This document shows positions 1 through 13,300 of a DNA stretch of 64,000 bases, piece after piece. The notes beneath the pieces were generated by a model. The model was not told the origin of the DNA and did no database searches. It worked only from the letters and a program-made list of their open reading frames with translations. The position numbers and the translations under genes are program-made. The stretch is from Craterostigma plantagineum (taxonomy: Eukaryota; Streptophyta; Magnoliopsida; Lamiales; Linderniaceae): the NCBI GenBank assembly GCA_027422505.1, contig JAPQWV010000124.1, positions 496,001-560,000 of the forward strand. The letters run 5' to 3'. How positions within the stretch are numbered: position 1 is the first letter of the stretch; each line of letters opens with the position of its first letter.

Positions 1-3000
1 GTGATGTAGAAAAAATTTCACTCGAATATGAAGGCTCTTTTATTCCACACTTTTTGAAGGGAAAAGAAAGACGGAGAATTACCCCATCCCAGCTGCTTGA
101 AGCAAGAGGATCCACTGAGATACTCCGACCAGTAGAGCCTCCAGACGCTTTCTGATCCAAAAGAGCAAAAGACAGAGTCTTCTCAATATTATCTGCAGCA
201 TCATCTAAACGGATAGCAGCCATTATAGCCAGCAGCTTCAGAGACTGCAAGCGAAAAAGAAAACGCAATTATCCAGAGTCATAAAATCTGTATTCACATG
301 AGTAATCTAAGCAGGCAAAACATACAGCAGCACGAGCATTCCTAGTTATTGTCCGAATGTCTTCTTTCCCTGTCCAGATCCGGGGCATCGAGTCAGCGTC
401 CTGGTTGAACAAAATTGCAAACCTGCATTGGGATATAGATTTGAAGTCAAGTGCATGACAGATATAATGAAATCCATTCAAAGGATTTCGAGTTTCTGAT
501 GCCAAAGCACATTAGACACCTGTCTTTCATATGTATTATGACCCTTCCAGCTTCTTCTTTCGCCTTTGCTTCGACTATGCCTCTTCCGTAGTCCTTTATG
601 TTGGACAGCATCTTCGAGTTGGTCGAATCGTCCAGTTCAAAACCAGCAAGAGCACTTGAGAACCCAGCAATGGCTGCTTGGGTCTCACGAGACAGAAGAC
701 TTTTTACTGCTTGCCAGGTATTATCATTAGCTGCGCTCAACAGAGCCTCGACAGGTTCGGATAAAGCCTCGTTCAACTTTTTCTGCTCAATGAAATTTAT
801 CGGCTTAGTATTGTGTTGTATGGACTAAACAAAAAAGTGGAACACTGCTGCTGATGCTTAGCAATTCCATGTTTAAACTCCTTATGCTAATGAGATTGAG
901 ACTAGTTATCAGTCAATATTTAACAGTGACAGCATATAAGCTTAACTTCTTAAGAACAGACATATAAGTCAGGCTAACCAAATGAAGACAAAATTTGACT
1001 CGAGACTGTTTCATACCTCGTACATGGTAGTCAATTCAGATAGCTTGGCAGAGCGCTTTCCATCAATATGTGCATCTATATCTTGCCGTAGTTTATCTCT
1101 GACTTTTGATGAATCCCAATTTGCTTGATCGATGTCCGTTCCTAATATCCATACAATGTTTCAAAGATAAAGATTTATAATAGGCAATAACCATTTTCTA
1201 CCAGATATAGAACATCCCTAACAGCTAGACCTTTGCAGGCTTGGCAAGTCCATGTTTAGTAATTGTACCTTCTGAAGCTTCATCAAATTGAGACAGATAA
1301 AACTCAGCACAATCACGTGCAGCCATAGAAAATGCTTTCCCCTCATTCAAGGCAGCATCGAATGCTTCTTTGAATTTTTCTAATGTTCCAGTGCGAATGT
1401 GTCCCAACATGAACTGAAATGCTGGTTGCACAAGCTAATGAACCAAATAAACATAGATATCTATTAGTACATTAAACAGTAAAGACATTCCATGAATCTT
1501 AAGTTTAGAAATCTATACTTGCAGAAGTTTTTCTTCCAAGTGCTTCCGCTTTGATGACCTGACCCCTTCATCAAAGTATGTTACCTCTGCATCATACCTG
1601 CATGAAAGGAGAACGAGATAAATACATGATCTGGTAAAGTGAGGTTCAGTTATTGCAGAATGGAGGATATTGCAGACAACAATAGTTGTTAGAAGAGGGA
1701 AAACATTGGTCAACTTTATGAACCATATTTTTGTAAAATTACAGATCTTCATGACAATTACTTGCTTTACATGTTAAGCCAGAAACAACTTTAAAGTGGT
1801 CTAATACAAAATTTATTGCTAAAAATAATCACTTACACAGATAAGCAACGATCAAGAATAGAAGAGAGCTTCTTCCCAAATCCAGCAACTGGTTGAGACT
1901 GTACCTGTTCTTCTAATTGTCGCCACTCCTAATACAAGAGGATTATACAATCACAAATTGATACTGTAACAATAATATGCTTATGCATTTTCAACTGTAA
2001 TCAATATATGAACCTCGTTTTCAATGAAGGAAGAGAACTTTTCGTTAGAAATCTCCTCACAACGAACAGTGGCAACCATGACCTATAAACAAAAAAAAAC
2101 AATATGCATCCTCCTCTGCACCATTATGTATTAAATATGTCTAGCTCAGCTCAAAACCTTGTGAGCAGGAAGGTCAAGATCCTTATTCTCTTTGGTAATC
2201 TTCCACATCTGTTCTGCACTAAATGTAAAGGCCGAAGCAGGAACTACACCTCTCCTATCCCCAGCAAGCCCACCAGGTGCAATAGAGTGATAAAACTTCT
2301 GTCTCAAACTTGTCACCTTTAATTAATGGGGAATATGAATCACATGTAAGCTTCATATTGCACCTTCGGTGTAAAATAAAACCACCCCAAAAAGTGTTTA
2401 TGTGAAGCCAATATAAACGGAATAAGGGTCTCATAGAACTCATTATATAAATGTGTTGGAAAATGCCATGCAATGTAATGAACCTGCTCTTTGAATTGTT
2501 CTTCCTTCTCCTCAAAACTTGAAAGAGCAACGACTTCAACCTGCCATTCAGCGTAAGGAAACTCTTGGAAAGTGTTGATTAATCACACAAGGTAAGATAG
2601 AACCTTGAATAAGCATGAAATCGTACATTAAAGAATTCGCTCAATGGAGTTTCCTTGTGAGCTTCAGGTTTAGGAACACTGTCCCATATCTTAAAATTTG
2701 GGGGAAAAAAAGGAGGATATTTAAAAATAACAACCAAAAAATGCTCATAGATGCATTGAATAGCAGCATTTGACATACCTTCTGAATATCCTCTCTTAAA
2801 ACAGGTTCCAAGTTTTCCAGAGGTGTCTGCAATAAACTCACAGGATAGTCCAATGGGGTAGGAAACATAAGCTTACAATCAGTCTGCTAGAACAACAATC
2901 GAAAAAATAAGAAGTGCATACCCTAGTTTTATCACGAATCACAAACATCAGAGTCGTCTTCCGTGGGCTAAACAATCTCATCATAACCTGCATATTATAT

Positions 3001-4398
3001 ATAATTGAAAGGCACTCAGGAAACTCATATTGGCAAAAAAAAAGATATTACCTGAAATACAGTTTTCAGTAGAGGTTTATTTGCGGCCTGTTCGCGGCCA
3101 ATATCATGGCACCACCTGATGTTGAAAGTTCCCAAAAGACTAACTTAAACAAAGAGAGGCTACAAAAGATAACCAATAATAACTTCAGAAAACAAGTATA
3201 GAGTAAATATGATAATCTTACATGTTTATCAGAACTACATCAGATACAGCAAGGGCAAAGAGAGCACTCTGCTTCTCAAATGCAGTGTCATCCTGAAAAG
3301 CGCCAAATCGTAGCAAAACATTTAAAGCAATTTTTGGATCCATCAGTTTTCATGATATAAAATAAGGGATTATTGGACCGTGGTTTTTAAGCAAGACTTA
3401 GACAAAATAACAGTAATAGTAACTCAATACAGTGCAAAATTTACACAACCTCTCCTCGTTCTCGTCCATCAGTACCCTCTAAGTCCATCACAAGAGTGCA
3501 AGGTACTATGCCAACAGCATGAGCCAACCATATTCCTTTTGTGGTCTGAGATCTGATGAATAAGATGCTATCAGCGCCTTTTTCTTGAAAAAATCCTAAC
3601 AAAATACTAAAAGAGCGAGGTCACAAGGTGCATGCCTTCCTCTCAAAGCATCCATCTCCCTAAAGTTGGTTTTAAACAGATTATTCAACAATGTACTCTT
3701 TCCTGTTATAACAAAGGAAGCCAATTAAGACAAACTTCACAAGTAGTGGTGCAGATCACCAATAAACACTGTCTCAGAAAAAAAAAATCAATATAAGAGG
3801 TCTAGCATAATGAATCAACAGAGCATTCTACATGATTGCTGATCAACAATACTTGATCTTTGACATAGATTATATACCACTACTCTGAGGGCCCATAATG
3901 GCCACAACTGCGTAGGAAAGCCCGCATTCTGCAAGTTTAACGTCCTTGATAAACTTATCAAGTCCTGAAGCGTTAAAAGTTCCATCCCCCTCAATGAGGT
4001 GAGTTGAATAACAATCGTCGCTAATTGCTGGAGAAATAGAAGGGAAATTGCATTAGCACTGATAAACGTGCAAACCCGCCAAAATATATCTACCGCCAAA
4101 AATCAACGATTGCCTCTACAGACTGAATCGCAGGACAACAACGATTAACGATGTTATCCTTCTCCATACAGCAAATCCAAAGATGAATCAACGAAGAAAA
4201 CATCTAAGAATATCGTAATACGTCAACGTACACAAGTTTTACGATAGAACACGAGTATACGGAACCTTTCAGGTAATATAATAATCGCAGCGACATAAGA
4301 CCATAATATACTCATCGAAAGTAGCTCCATTAAAGCTCTCAAAAGAAAAATGTCAGATTACAGACGACAGCATTGAAAGGAATCGATCCCATACCCAT
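1..4398 (-). CDS. RHD3: RHD3/SEY1-family dynamin-like GTPase (atlastin-like ER fusion protein), 3' partial
   Basis: Plant ROOT HAIR DEFECTIVE 3 proteins are ER-membrane GTPases that fuse ER tubules and shape the polygonal ER network. The minus-strand exons read through the whole family order. The N-terminus is [16 protein letters not shown], followed by P-loop GPQSSGKST, then [15 protein letters not shown] (switch/G3 region), the [17 protein letters not shown] region (G4-like RD), and the long helical middle domain ([58 protein letters not shown]). The window ends after [15 protein letters not shown], so the C-terminal membrane hairpin and tail lie outside. I infer that exon 1 holds only ATGG (4398-4395), joined to 4027-3878, giving [11 protein letters not shown]. 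The P-loop is split by an intron (3877-3703). The next intron (3635-3553) uses a GC donor. No frame break is seen. The family call is very secure; the four-base first exon is inferred. Confidence 0.93.
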
Positions 4399-4961
4399 GC
4401 GTGGAGTTCAATCGACGTCTTTGAAATCGAAAAATCATAAAAATACAAGAGAGCGCGAGAGGATCTCGGGTGGAGCTCACGAACACGGAGATGCGCAAAA
4501 CTAATGCATTTGCCTTCGACGCTTATGGCTTGGAAAAGGTTGATGGCGAGCACAGCTAGAGAGATGCGACAAATAGGAAGCTTTCACCTATTTTTCCTTT
4601 GGTCGACAACTAACAGTCATCTTAATATATCTGAATCGAGTTCTATTATTAGTGAACCCATGGTTTACAAATAAAATTAGTTTAACCTGTATTAGTAAGT
4701 TATGATTAATTCGGAAAGATTGTGATTCTATAATTTAGGTACTTGCATTGCATCGATCGAAAAAGGTAAAATAACATGATTGTTCGAGTGTGACTATTTA
4801 ATATTTATCATTGATTAAAAGTTGCGTCAATTGTCCTTAAACTAGATTTTTCACATGATAATACTACCATGACCATATTTTCAGAAAATTAAACACTCTT
4901 CTTCTATCCATGCATCATCAGAAAAAAAAAACAAAACAAAAAACCCAAAAAAACTTGAAAT
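4399..4961. other. Intergenic gap between RHD3-like start and MRD1-like stop
   Basis: This gap of about 560 bp holds the promoter and 5' leader of the RHD3-like gene and the 3' flank of the MRD1-like gene, both read on the minus strand. It is AT-rich with A runs near 4922-4950. I see no coding exon, RNA gene or clear repeat in it. Confidence 0.6.
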
Positions 4962-7900
4962 TTAATATGTAATCCTGGCGAATTTAGAGGTCCCTTCATC
5001 AATGATGGCCATCTGCTTTCTCTTTTTAGAAAACTTAACCAAGCCATCATCAAACTTGGCAGCTGTTCGAGCTCGTAATTCCTCTAAACTCTCACCTTCT
5101 TTCGCCCGCTCTAAAACCTACAACAAGCGAGTCCATGTTCACCTCGAATCGATCATGCAAATTCATTACACTTTTAACATTCATTAAAAACATACCAAGT
5201 GACGGCCGTAGAGATGCGTATTCGAAAGGGCTTGTATCGCGTTTTTGGCCTCTTGCTTTGTGATATACTCGACAAAAGCAAAACCTCTATGGTTCTTCAA
5301 TCCCCTTGGTAATCGCAGACTCTTTATCTGTTAGGTCACAAAGCCCCAGTCACAGTCAGTTTTGAAATGAAGAAGATTCTTTAGGGATTTGAATTTATGG
5401 GACAAAGCGACTCTGATTGGAATATATGGAAAGTGTTTCCTCTAATACCTGGCCAAATGGACTAAATAGCTGTCGAAGATCTTTCTTCGTGGCTTCAAAA
5501 GCTACGTTCCTCACTATCATTTTTGTTGAACTCTTATCATCCTCTACTTTTTTATGTAAATTTTCATCCTTTTTAGCGTGACAAAGCTGTAATATCAGAG
5601 CGTGCCCATCCAAAACAGTTCCCTGAACAGCCAACGAGGAAACGGAGGCAGTGCAAAAGTAAAATCACAAGTTAGATTAAAAAAACTTTTCCGTGTAAGG
5701 AAGGATTGTAAAGTGAGAATACAAACCTGCAGTGCCTTACAGACTTTGACTGCAGTATCAACAGTATCGAACTCAATGAACCCATACCCAGTTGAAACAT
5801 TCTTCCCATTCTTTAAGTGCTTCATCACCTAAAGATGGTGCATAAAAATCGAAGCATGAATTTAAACAAGCTGATATTAAGCTACATCATAAATGATTCA
5901 ATAAAGTTTTTGTCATACCCTGACACTTAGTATCTTTCCCTCTTTGATGTGCTCAATAAAATGCTTTTTCACCGCCTCATCTGTTGTTTTGAAGTTCAGG
6001 TTCTTGACATACAACGAGCGCGACTGCAGAAAATCAAAAGAAGGGGAAGCAAATCAAAAGATACAAAACATAACATTAGCTTCAGAGCAACAATTCCACA
6101 AATACGAAATGCAGCTTTGTCAAAGGTGCATATTTGCAGCTGAGACTTATTACTTTGTTTCTCAAAGAGAAGATTTAGTCAGTAATAACCTCGACTCTAT
6201 CAGGATCAACATCAGCCTCTGGTATCTCTTCAACGTGCTGCTCTAACAAAGCTCTTTTCTCATCATGTTCACGCACAACATTATAATCTCCATTTGCTTC
6301 AGTTTGATTGAGTATATTATCAGGTGCCATTTCTAGATACAGCGGCGAATCTCTACAGTAGCAGATGACCATCACAATCAATAAGCATTCACTGCCACTA
6401 GAACGATTTAACCAGAACTCTAGCTTTGAGAACTATCATTAGTTAAATTCCACAAGGAAGAAACTTTTTTTAGAAACCTGTAGCGTTTGTATGCTAAGCC
6501 CTTGAAAGCAGCACGAGCATCGGCAGGTTCTAAAAAGACAACCTGGGTAAAATGTACAAAATTCATCAAGTGCGTCTTACCATCATATACTTCTAAGTAC
6601 GGAACAATTTATAATATGAAATGATGTTACACCATACCAACGCCAGAGTTTTCGTTGGAGGCAATATTATTTTGTCCAAGCTGCCGAATTTCCCAAACAT
6701 ATCTGACAGATCACTTTCAGACGAATTGTATGGTAAATTCTTCACCAATATCACATGATTGCTTCTCTTTGAACCATCAGATTTTCCAGCAGCACACTCC
6801 TCTAATGAGGTTATATTGATGCCAGCACTTGAGAGTGCTCTTTTTGTCTCAGCAACAACTTGAGTCTCTCCAAGTGCAATTCTCACAGCAAGATCATTAG
6901 ATTCTCTGTCAAGCAGGTCACTCTTACTGACACCAAGTTTTCGCGCAACGTTTTCAACAACCTGGAAGTTGAAGAATAGAATAGATAAGAATCTAGTAAG
7001 AAACATTTCCCCAATTCAAGCAGATTATTGGATTGTTAACGTAACTTATAAGAAAAGGCCCAAGAAACCCTTTTCTGTAACGGTATTAGGGATGTATGGA
7101 AACTCATTAGAAGAATATACACAAAGATTCCATTCCATAAAATCTTCTTTGTTGGAAGTAATCTCTAGCTTGGGGACTATCCAGGACTATTACAGTATTT
7201 TTTCTTATGCTTGCATTCTTATATTAGCTTACGTATCAAGCTCAAAGATGATTTTTTTAACCAAATAAAAGTAGTTCAGCTTACAGTATCAGGGCGCATG
7301 AATAAACTATTCCACGATCTTGTATTTCCCCTAGCTTCTGAGGCCTTCTTTTCCTGAAGTTTCCGCTGCTTTAATGTCTGTGAAGAATGTTCTCCAGTAC
7401 TGTTTTCACTGTCCAACCGCAATACACAACGCATGAAACGTCAAAAGCATAAAAATCCGCCATAAAAGTCACATGTCTTCATTGAGAAGGAATGACAAAA
7501 TCATACCCTTGTCCATCAGGGATAATTTTTTGTTTGGCTGGCAAGACATGTAACAACCTTCCCTGAAAAATTGCACTGTCTGCACCTTCTAATGCACTGC
7601 AATGAAAACAGATTATGACAACGTCGACAGCGTATTAACTACAAAGCATTACATAACATTTTGCTCTGCTCTCGTGAAGTCATGATTTTGACATGTATGT
7701 TTTTGGGATAAGTTAAAGTAGGAATATGATATTTCAAATCAGGAAAAGAATTACCTAGCAGCAGATTCCGGAACAGCAAAGAGAACATAAGCAATTCCTT
7801 TCGAACGTTTTGTGTCTCTATCGACAACAATATGCACCTGAGAGATTGCACCATATCTGCTAAAGTAATTTTCTAGTTCCTCCTCTCTGCACACAATACA

Positions 7901-9243
7901 AGGTGAACGGCAAATATATGGTTACATGAGAATCATGAAATCATCAAACAGACACAAATTATAAACTGCAAGAGAAACCCAAGCATAGAGGACAAAAAAA
8001 GCAGCCACTAAATAACATGGTACAAGGTCTAAAGGCTCATACGTGGCAGTGTATGGAAGATTGCGGATAAATAGGCGACCAGTCTCCAAAATCCCACTCT
8101 CCGCTTCTGCTGCTGCTGATGGATTCATTGAATCCATATCTCCAAGAGGCAAATCCACAGCTATAGTATCAGTATGGTCAGGTTCAGGTTTATCCTTTAC
8201 TGCGCCAGGGATGACATCTTTTTCAGACACATCGCTGACATCATCATCGGAATCTGACCAATCTTTTCTAATTTTGCTCTTAAAGTATTCAGTATCCGAT
8301 ACCATTGCACCATCACTTACACCATTCCCATCATCTTTTCCTTCTACTTCTTCTTCTTCTGATGTGATTTCTCCTTGTTGCTCAATCTTCTCACCATCAC
8401 TGTCAAAATTCGATATAATTTCCCCATCCTTTCGCAATTTACCAAGTGAGGGAGCTGCAACAGCATCATTAGCCCACAACTTTGACCTTCCACGGTTTTC
8501 CATTACCTGAAGAAACTCTTGAAGCTGTGGATCCTCAGTAGCATCTCCATCCTTGTTATTAGAACGTTTCTCTTCTTTTGAATTATTTCCTTTCTTACCA
8601 GTAAATTTCTTATCTTCTTCTGCGATGACATCATTGTCCTTCGATGAGTATCGACTCCAAGGACGAGGAATATTCGGATCTCCAACTTTGTGAGCAATCT
8701 GATGATTCCAGTCAAAACATTTCATTGTTGATTAGGATAAAAGCAAAAACCATCATTCATCAGCTTTCTTGGTATCTCAACAATATGAAGCTGTAATAGT
8801 TATAAGAAACAGACCTCACATATAATCCTGGAAGTATCCATGAAAGATTTGTTGAAGTACTTTAAGGCTTCATTAGCTTCACTCTCAGTCCTAAATCCCA
8901 CAAACCCAAACTGCCTGCTTTTTCCATCCCTGAATAAAAAAAAAAAATCAACCTTCAATCCATCAACAACAAGTGAAAGTCTCGAAACAAATTATGTAAG
9001 GGAAAAAAAAATAAAAGACAAGGGCTTACTTTGTGCGCATAACCTTGGCGTCAGTAACTTCTCCCTTCTGTGAGAAAAATTCTCTGAGTCGATCTTCCGT
9101 CGCACGTTTCGGGAGATTTTTAACACATATTCGCGACCTTCATTTGGATAAAAATCTTAGTAGCATTAGCAGAACGGCAAAAAGTTTTCGTGCAGAAACT
9201 GAAGCTATGAATTTGAGCTTGGAAGACAACAACGGACTTACAT
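4962..9243 (-). CDS. MRD1: Multiple RNA-recognition-motif protein, MRD1/RBM19 family (pre-rRNA processing)
   Basis: MRD1/RBM19 proteins are nucleolar and carry five or six RRMs. They bind pre-rRNA and the U3 region during small-subunit processing. Translated minus-strand exons show RRM1 ([20 protein letters not shown]), an acidic Ser/Lys/Glu-rich linker (about 8050-8720), and RRM2 ([15 protein letters not shown]). The typical inter-RRM block ([20 protein letters not shown]) is followed by RRM3 ([20 protein letters not shown]), RRM4 ([19 protein letters not shown]) and RRM5 ([20 protein letters not shown], then [19 protein letters not shown]). The C-terminus is [20 protein letters not shown] and the stop is TAA at 4964-4962. 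The start codon is inferred to be split: AT at 9243-9242, donor GTAAGT from 9241, and G at 9137. This places Met directly before [10 protein letters not shown] as in the family. No frame break is visible. Confidence 0.92.
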
Positions 9244-10354
9244 GGATAATGGGAGACCTTATTAACCTTCAATCAAGATTATTAACCTTCAATCAAGTGC
9301 TTTCTGATTCGCGGCTTTCTGATTGAAGACTGTCGACACCAGAATTACACGAAAATAGGCGTACGTATGAGCAACAACGAAAATGCAGACCTCGACCGAG
9401 GGCGACTCTCTTAAAATTGATTAGACGACTCTTTGGTTAACTGGGCCCAACTAAACACAAGGCCCAATCTCGGAAACTAGGAATTCTATATTCTATGCCC
9501 TTTAAAGGGGTCTTTACACATACAAACACATTTATATAAAATTTCGCAAATCAGACCCCAGTCAGATTTTTTTATATGCAGGTACCTGTCAGAATAAAAT
9601 TTTTGCACATTGCTACCCGTTTTTCCGCAAGTACGTCATTGAACACATTTAGGTACCATATGGAAACATATTGTGGTACGTAATACAGTGAGAAAATGGT
9701 ACATCATATTGTACACATTAAAGTACCATATAAACAGTATATAGGTACCATATATACGCGTGACATGGTACTTAATACACATACAAGGTACGTCAAGACT
9801 ACGAAATAGTACACACAATCGAACGGATACTTATATAAAAATTTTTCTGACAGAGAGTCTGACAGAAACATGAAAAATAATTATATCTAGAATGTAATCT
9901 GAAACAAATTCTGCTATCAAAAACTGTATAATGTCGGGTAATATCCTTTTTAATTTTCGACGGGGTGGATCTCTTAAAATTAATTGTTAATTGAAGGTAT
10001 TCACCCACTATATTATCAATTTATTTGAATTATTCGATATGAGACTTGAGTTTGACATTCAAGAATACGTTTCATGTCTTTCTTACATACTATGAGTGCA
10101 GAGGTTTCACACTCACTTCTCCGTCCCTTAGACAGACGTAGGACATCAAATAATAGTAACAATTCTACTTTCTTTGTACATATCACATACTACTTTTCCT
10201 CCCTTGCCCAAAAAAAAAAAATCGAATCGAGGCGGCGCGTTGCACTGATATTTACAACTTTCGCCGTCCCGAAAACCGAAGCCGACGAAAAAAATTCGAT
10301 AAAAAAAAAGCGAGATACTAAACTCGATTCTTCCCCGCCAACTATCCCAGAAGC
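9244..10354. other. Intergenic region between MRD1-like start and BGAL-like stop
   Basis: About 1.1 kb without a gene. It includes the MRD1-like leader, where a unit of about 20 bp (attaaccttcaatcaag) is duplicated in tandem near 9260-9297. It also contains one copy of the dispersed GTACC-rich element (about 9504-9866) and the 3' flank of the beta-galactosidase gene. Open frames at 10074-10496 (+) and 10146-10403 (-) overlap the last BGAL exon and are not genes. Confidence 0.6.
9504..9866 (+). repeat. GTACC-rich dispersed inverted-repeat element, copy A
   Basis: The left end reads AAAGGGGTCTTTACACATA, followed by TTTATATAAAATTTCGCAAA and tcag, then a series of GGTACC/GTACC units (ggtacctgtcag, taggtaccatatgg, ataggtaccatatata, aaggtacgtcaag). 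The right end is ttatataaaaatttttctgacag, an inverted match of the left. Four other copies with the same order of blocks occur at about 15996, 18050, 31463 and 32160. Boundaries are approximate and no clear target duplication was found. No protein is encoded, so this is probably a non-autonomous (MITE or foldback type) element. Confidence 0.7.
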
Positions 10355-13300
10355 TCAACTGCATATCGCTTCGACGGATACTTTCTTCATGACGTTTGGA
10401 CACGGATCTCCTCCGAAAATCTCAGGCGTAACGGGGACGGCACAAGACTGTTGCCCTACGCAGTACTGCAAAAAAAAAGAAAAAATTCAGACATAAAGTC
10501 GATATCTACTACATCGATCTCAACGAACGAATTAGTTAATCATACCCTTTCGAAGACGTCGTAAGAGTGAAAAGCATGGCAGCTTCCTTGCACGAAATTA
10601 CCGCAACGCCCCTCGGGAGTGCCGAAGCTTGCGAATTTTATGGAAGAGATTTTCTGGCCGTCGGCGCACGAGAGGTGGGCTTTGGGCCTCAGAGGCTTGT
10701 CGACGACTTTGCCTGAGGTTTTCAGTTGGTAGTTTACTAAGGTGGGCTGCCATTCGAATATATCAGCGCAAACGCTCGAAACTTCCCTCTTCACTAGTGT
10801 GACGCCGTATGGATTACCACCCCACTCTTCGAAGACGACAAGGAGGTTTCCCGTGGGGTACAGCCAAGAACGAGGGACGTGGTACCTATGGCAATAAAAA
10901 TATATGAATTTTTTTTGTGAAAACAAAAATGATACAGTGCCTTAAAGCTTAAACTTTTAGGAGAAGTGGCCATTTATCATGTTATCAGAAAAAGTTAGGT
11001 AAGAAACAATCAGCCTAGATGCAAGGGGGCGTGCTGGAAATAAAAGTTATACAAAATTTAAAAATGATGCACTCCCTTCAAAAGATTAATCTCTTAAATG
11101 GATTGGAAATTAAGTATGGTACTAGAGACTAAGCTTAGAGGTATTGGGTAACGAAGCACCACAACTACCCATTAAGTGAAAATTCCACGTCTATAGAAAT
11201 GTAAAAATATAAAATTATAAAATAATACTAGTTACTCTCGCCAAGCTTAAGCTTTTAGGTTAAGTGGAGATTGAGCAACATATGATATGATCTTAAAACC
11301 GACCGAGGTTGATATACGAGTTTCGAGTTTTTATTACATACCATCTCTGCGAAGCTTCGCCGCAGTTGCTAAGGCACTTCTTCTCGTCGAAGGAACCGGC
11401 GTAGTTACATGGAGCGCATCCGCCCGACGCCTTGTACTGATTCCAATAACGTCCTATGTTTTGACCATTGATCCACACCTGCCCTTTGCTCATCGTGTTC
11501 ATGTCTAGCGCTAAAGGTTCGTCCGCGCCCGGGGCATTAAACGTTGTCTGGAAATTACAAAAAAAATAAAGATGTAAGAATCTCACAAAAAAAATCGAAA
11601 AAAAAAACATTTTTTTTACCTTGTACCACGTCAATGGTTGCTTCTCAGTGACGTAAGAGCCTTCGACCCATTCCACGGAGGACGAGCCGCCGAGCGAGTG
11701 AAGGCTCAGAGATTCTCCTTTGAGGCCGACTTTGTACGACCATTTTTGCCACGTCAGATCTCTCTTCCCTTCGTTGAGGCCCGAGAGAGAAACTGGGCCG
11801 AGAACACCGGCGTTCCAAGTTTCGAAATGTGGGCCCACATTCTTCGAACAATAGTGTAATAACAGATGACTTAGCATCACAAAAGTAGGGGAAAATGAAT
11901 ATATATGTATATATATATATAGTACGTACGGGTAACCCAACAGCTATGCTGAGCAGAGATATTTGGTTAATCCCAGCTCTAAGATTCACCGAATCGCTAA
12001 AAGTCAGCCTGGGATTTTCGAGACTTCCATAGGATGTTCCTACAATTATTAGATCAAATGAATAAATAAACTTTCTTTCAATCACATAGAACGTTTTAAG
12101 TTTCGAAAAATCGAATGAAACCTGAAAGTTGGCCGTTAATGAAAACATGCAGCGCATGGCCAGCCGACATTACGGTGAGCACGGGCCATTTCCCGCCTCG
12201 AAGAAACCCTTCGCTCGAATCCATCTTCACTCTGAACATAGTAGACAGCGGTTAAAACCAACAAGCGTCGAAATTGTTACATAAAGGGCTTATTCTTTAA
12301 TCGATTTCCTTACTCTGTAGTATACCAAAGGTAGTCAGAGTTGTCTCTAGTAGTATTTATCTGCTCGACTAAACCAACCGTCGAGAAAGAGTCCTCTTCG
12401 TAAGAAGCCGCCTCTTCGTTGTAAGATTGCCAGGTAAATCCATCACGGACGGGCGTCATCTTCATCTGCGCACTTTGAGCGCCGATCTGTTAAAGAATAA
12501 TAGGGTTTTTTTCAACAACGAATTTCCAAAAAGATTAAAAAAAAAGTGTTTTCTTGATTAGTTGTTCTTACACGGGCGGTGTTATAAACGGTGTTTTTGC
12601 AGTCGGGGAGGATACTGATAGACCATGGAGGCAAGTTGTAGTGCATATTCCCAAAGGAGACCTTTGCAAAGGAGCGCTGATCGTAGTTTCCGAGGAAAGC
12701 AGAGCAAGCGCCAGATTTCGATTTGAACACATGGGCCTGTTTGGGAAAACATCGTAAGGAAAAAGGGGGAAAGTTTCGTTCTTTAATCTCATATGAGGAA
12801 AAATCGAACGATTCGTAAACTCAAAAAAAAAGGGCAAAACCTCTTGGTAGTGTCCAAGCGTTATAACAGATGGATCGGAGGATACTAAAGCTGGCTCGCA
12901 GAGTTTGATTGCTCTGTGTAAATCTTTGAGATGACCCCATTTAGGTTGCCTCAGTAATCCTACATGGGATTGTAAGAAAATCAAGGATCGATTCAAGAAC
13001 GAGTTTCTGATATGCGATTATATAATAAGAGACTCTTCGAAAAAACTCAGCATCATATCGATATTGACAAGAGCTTCCCAATCCTACATATACAGATTTG
13101 CCACCAACTTTGCTTTAAAAGATTTTTTCTCTCGCATGGAATTGCATATCGTGTTTTTTATGGTAAAAACTAGAAAATGATGACGCAATATTATTCGGGA
13201 TTTCAAGAAATCGATGAATACCATATTCATCAAGAGGAGCATCGTAGTCGTAGCTAGTCGCGATGAATGGTCCGCCAGCAGTTCGACCGAAGTTCGTTCC

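Noticed and set aside
8043..8510. 155-codon Ser/Pro-rich plus-strand frame
   Set aside because: It is antisense to the acidic linker exon of the MRD1-like gene; the composition comes from Glu/Asp codons read backwards.
10074..10496. 140-codon plus-strand frame
   Set aside because: It overlaps the final BGAL exon on the other strand and has no recognised content.
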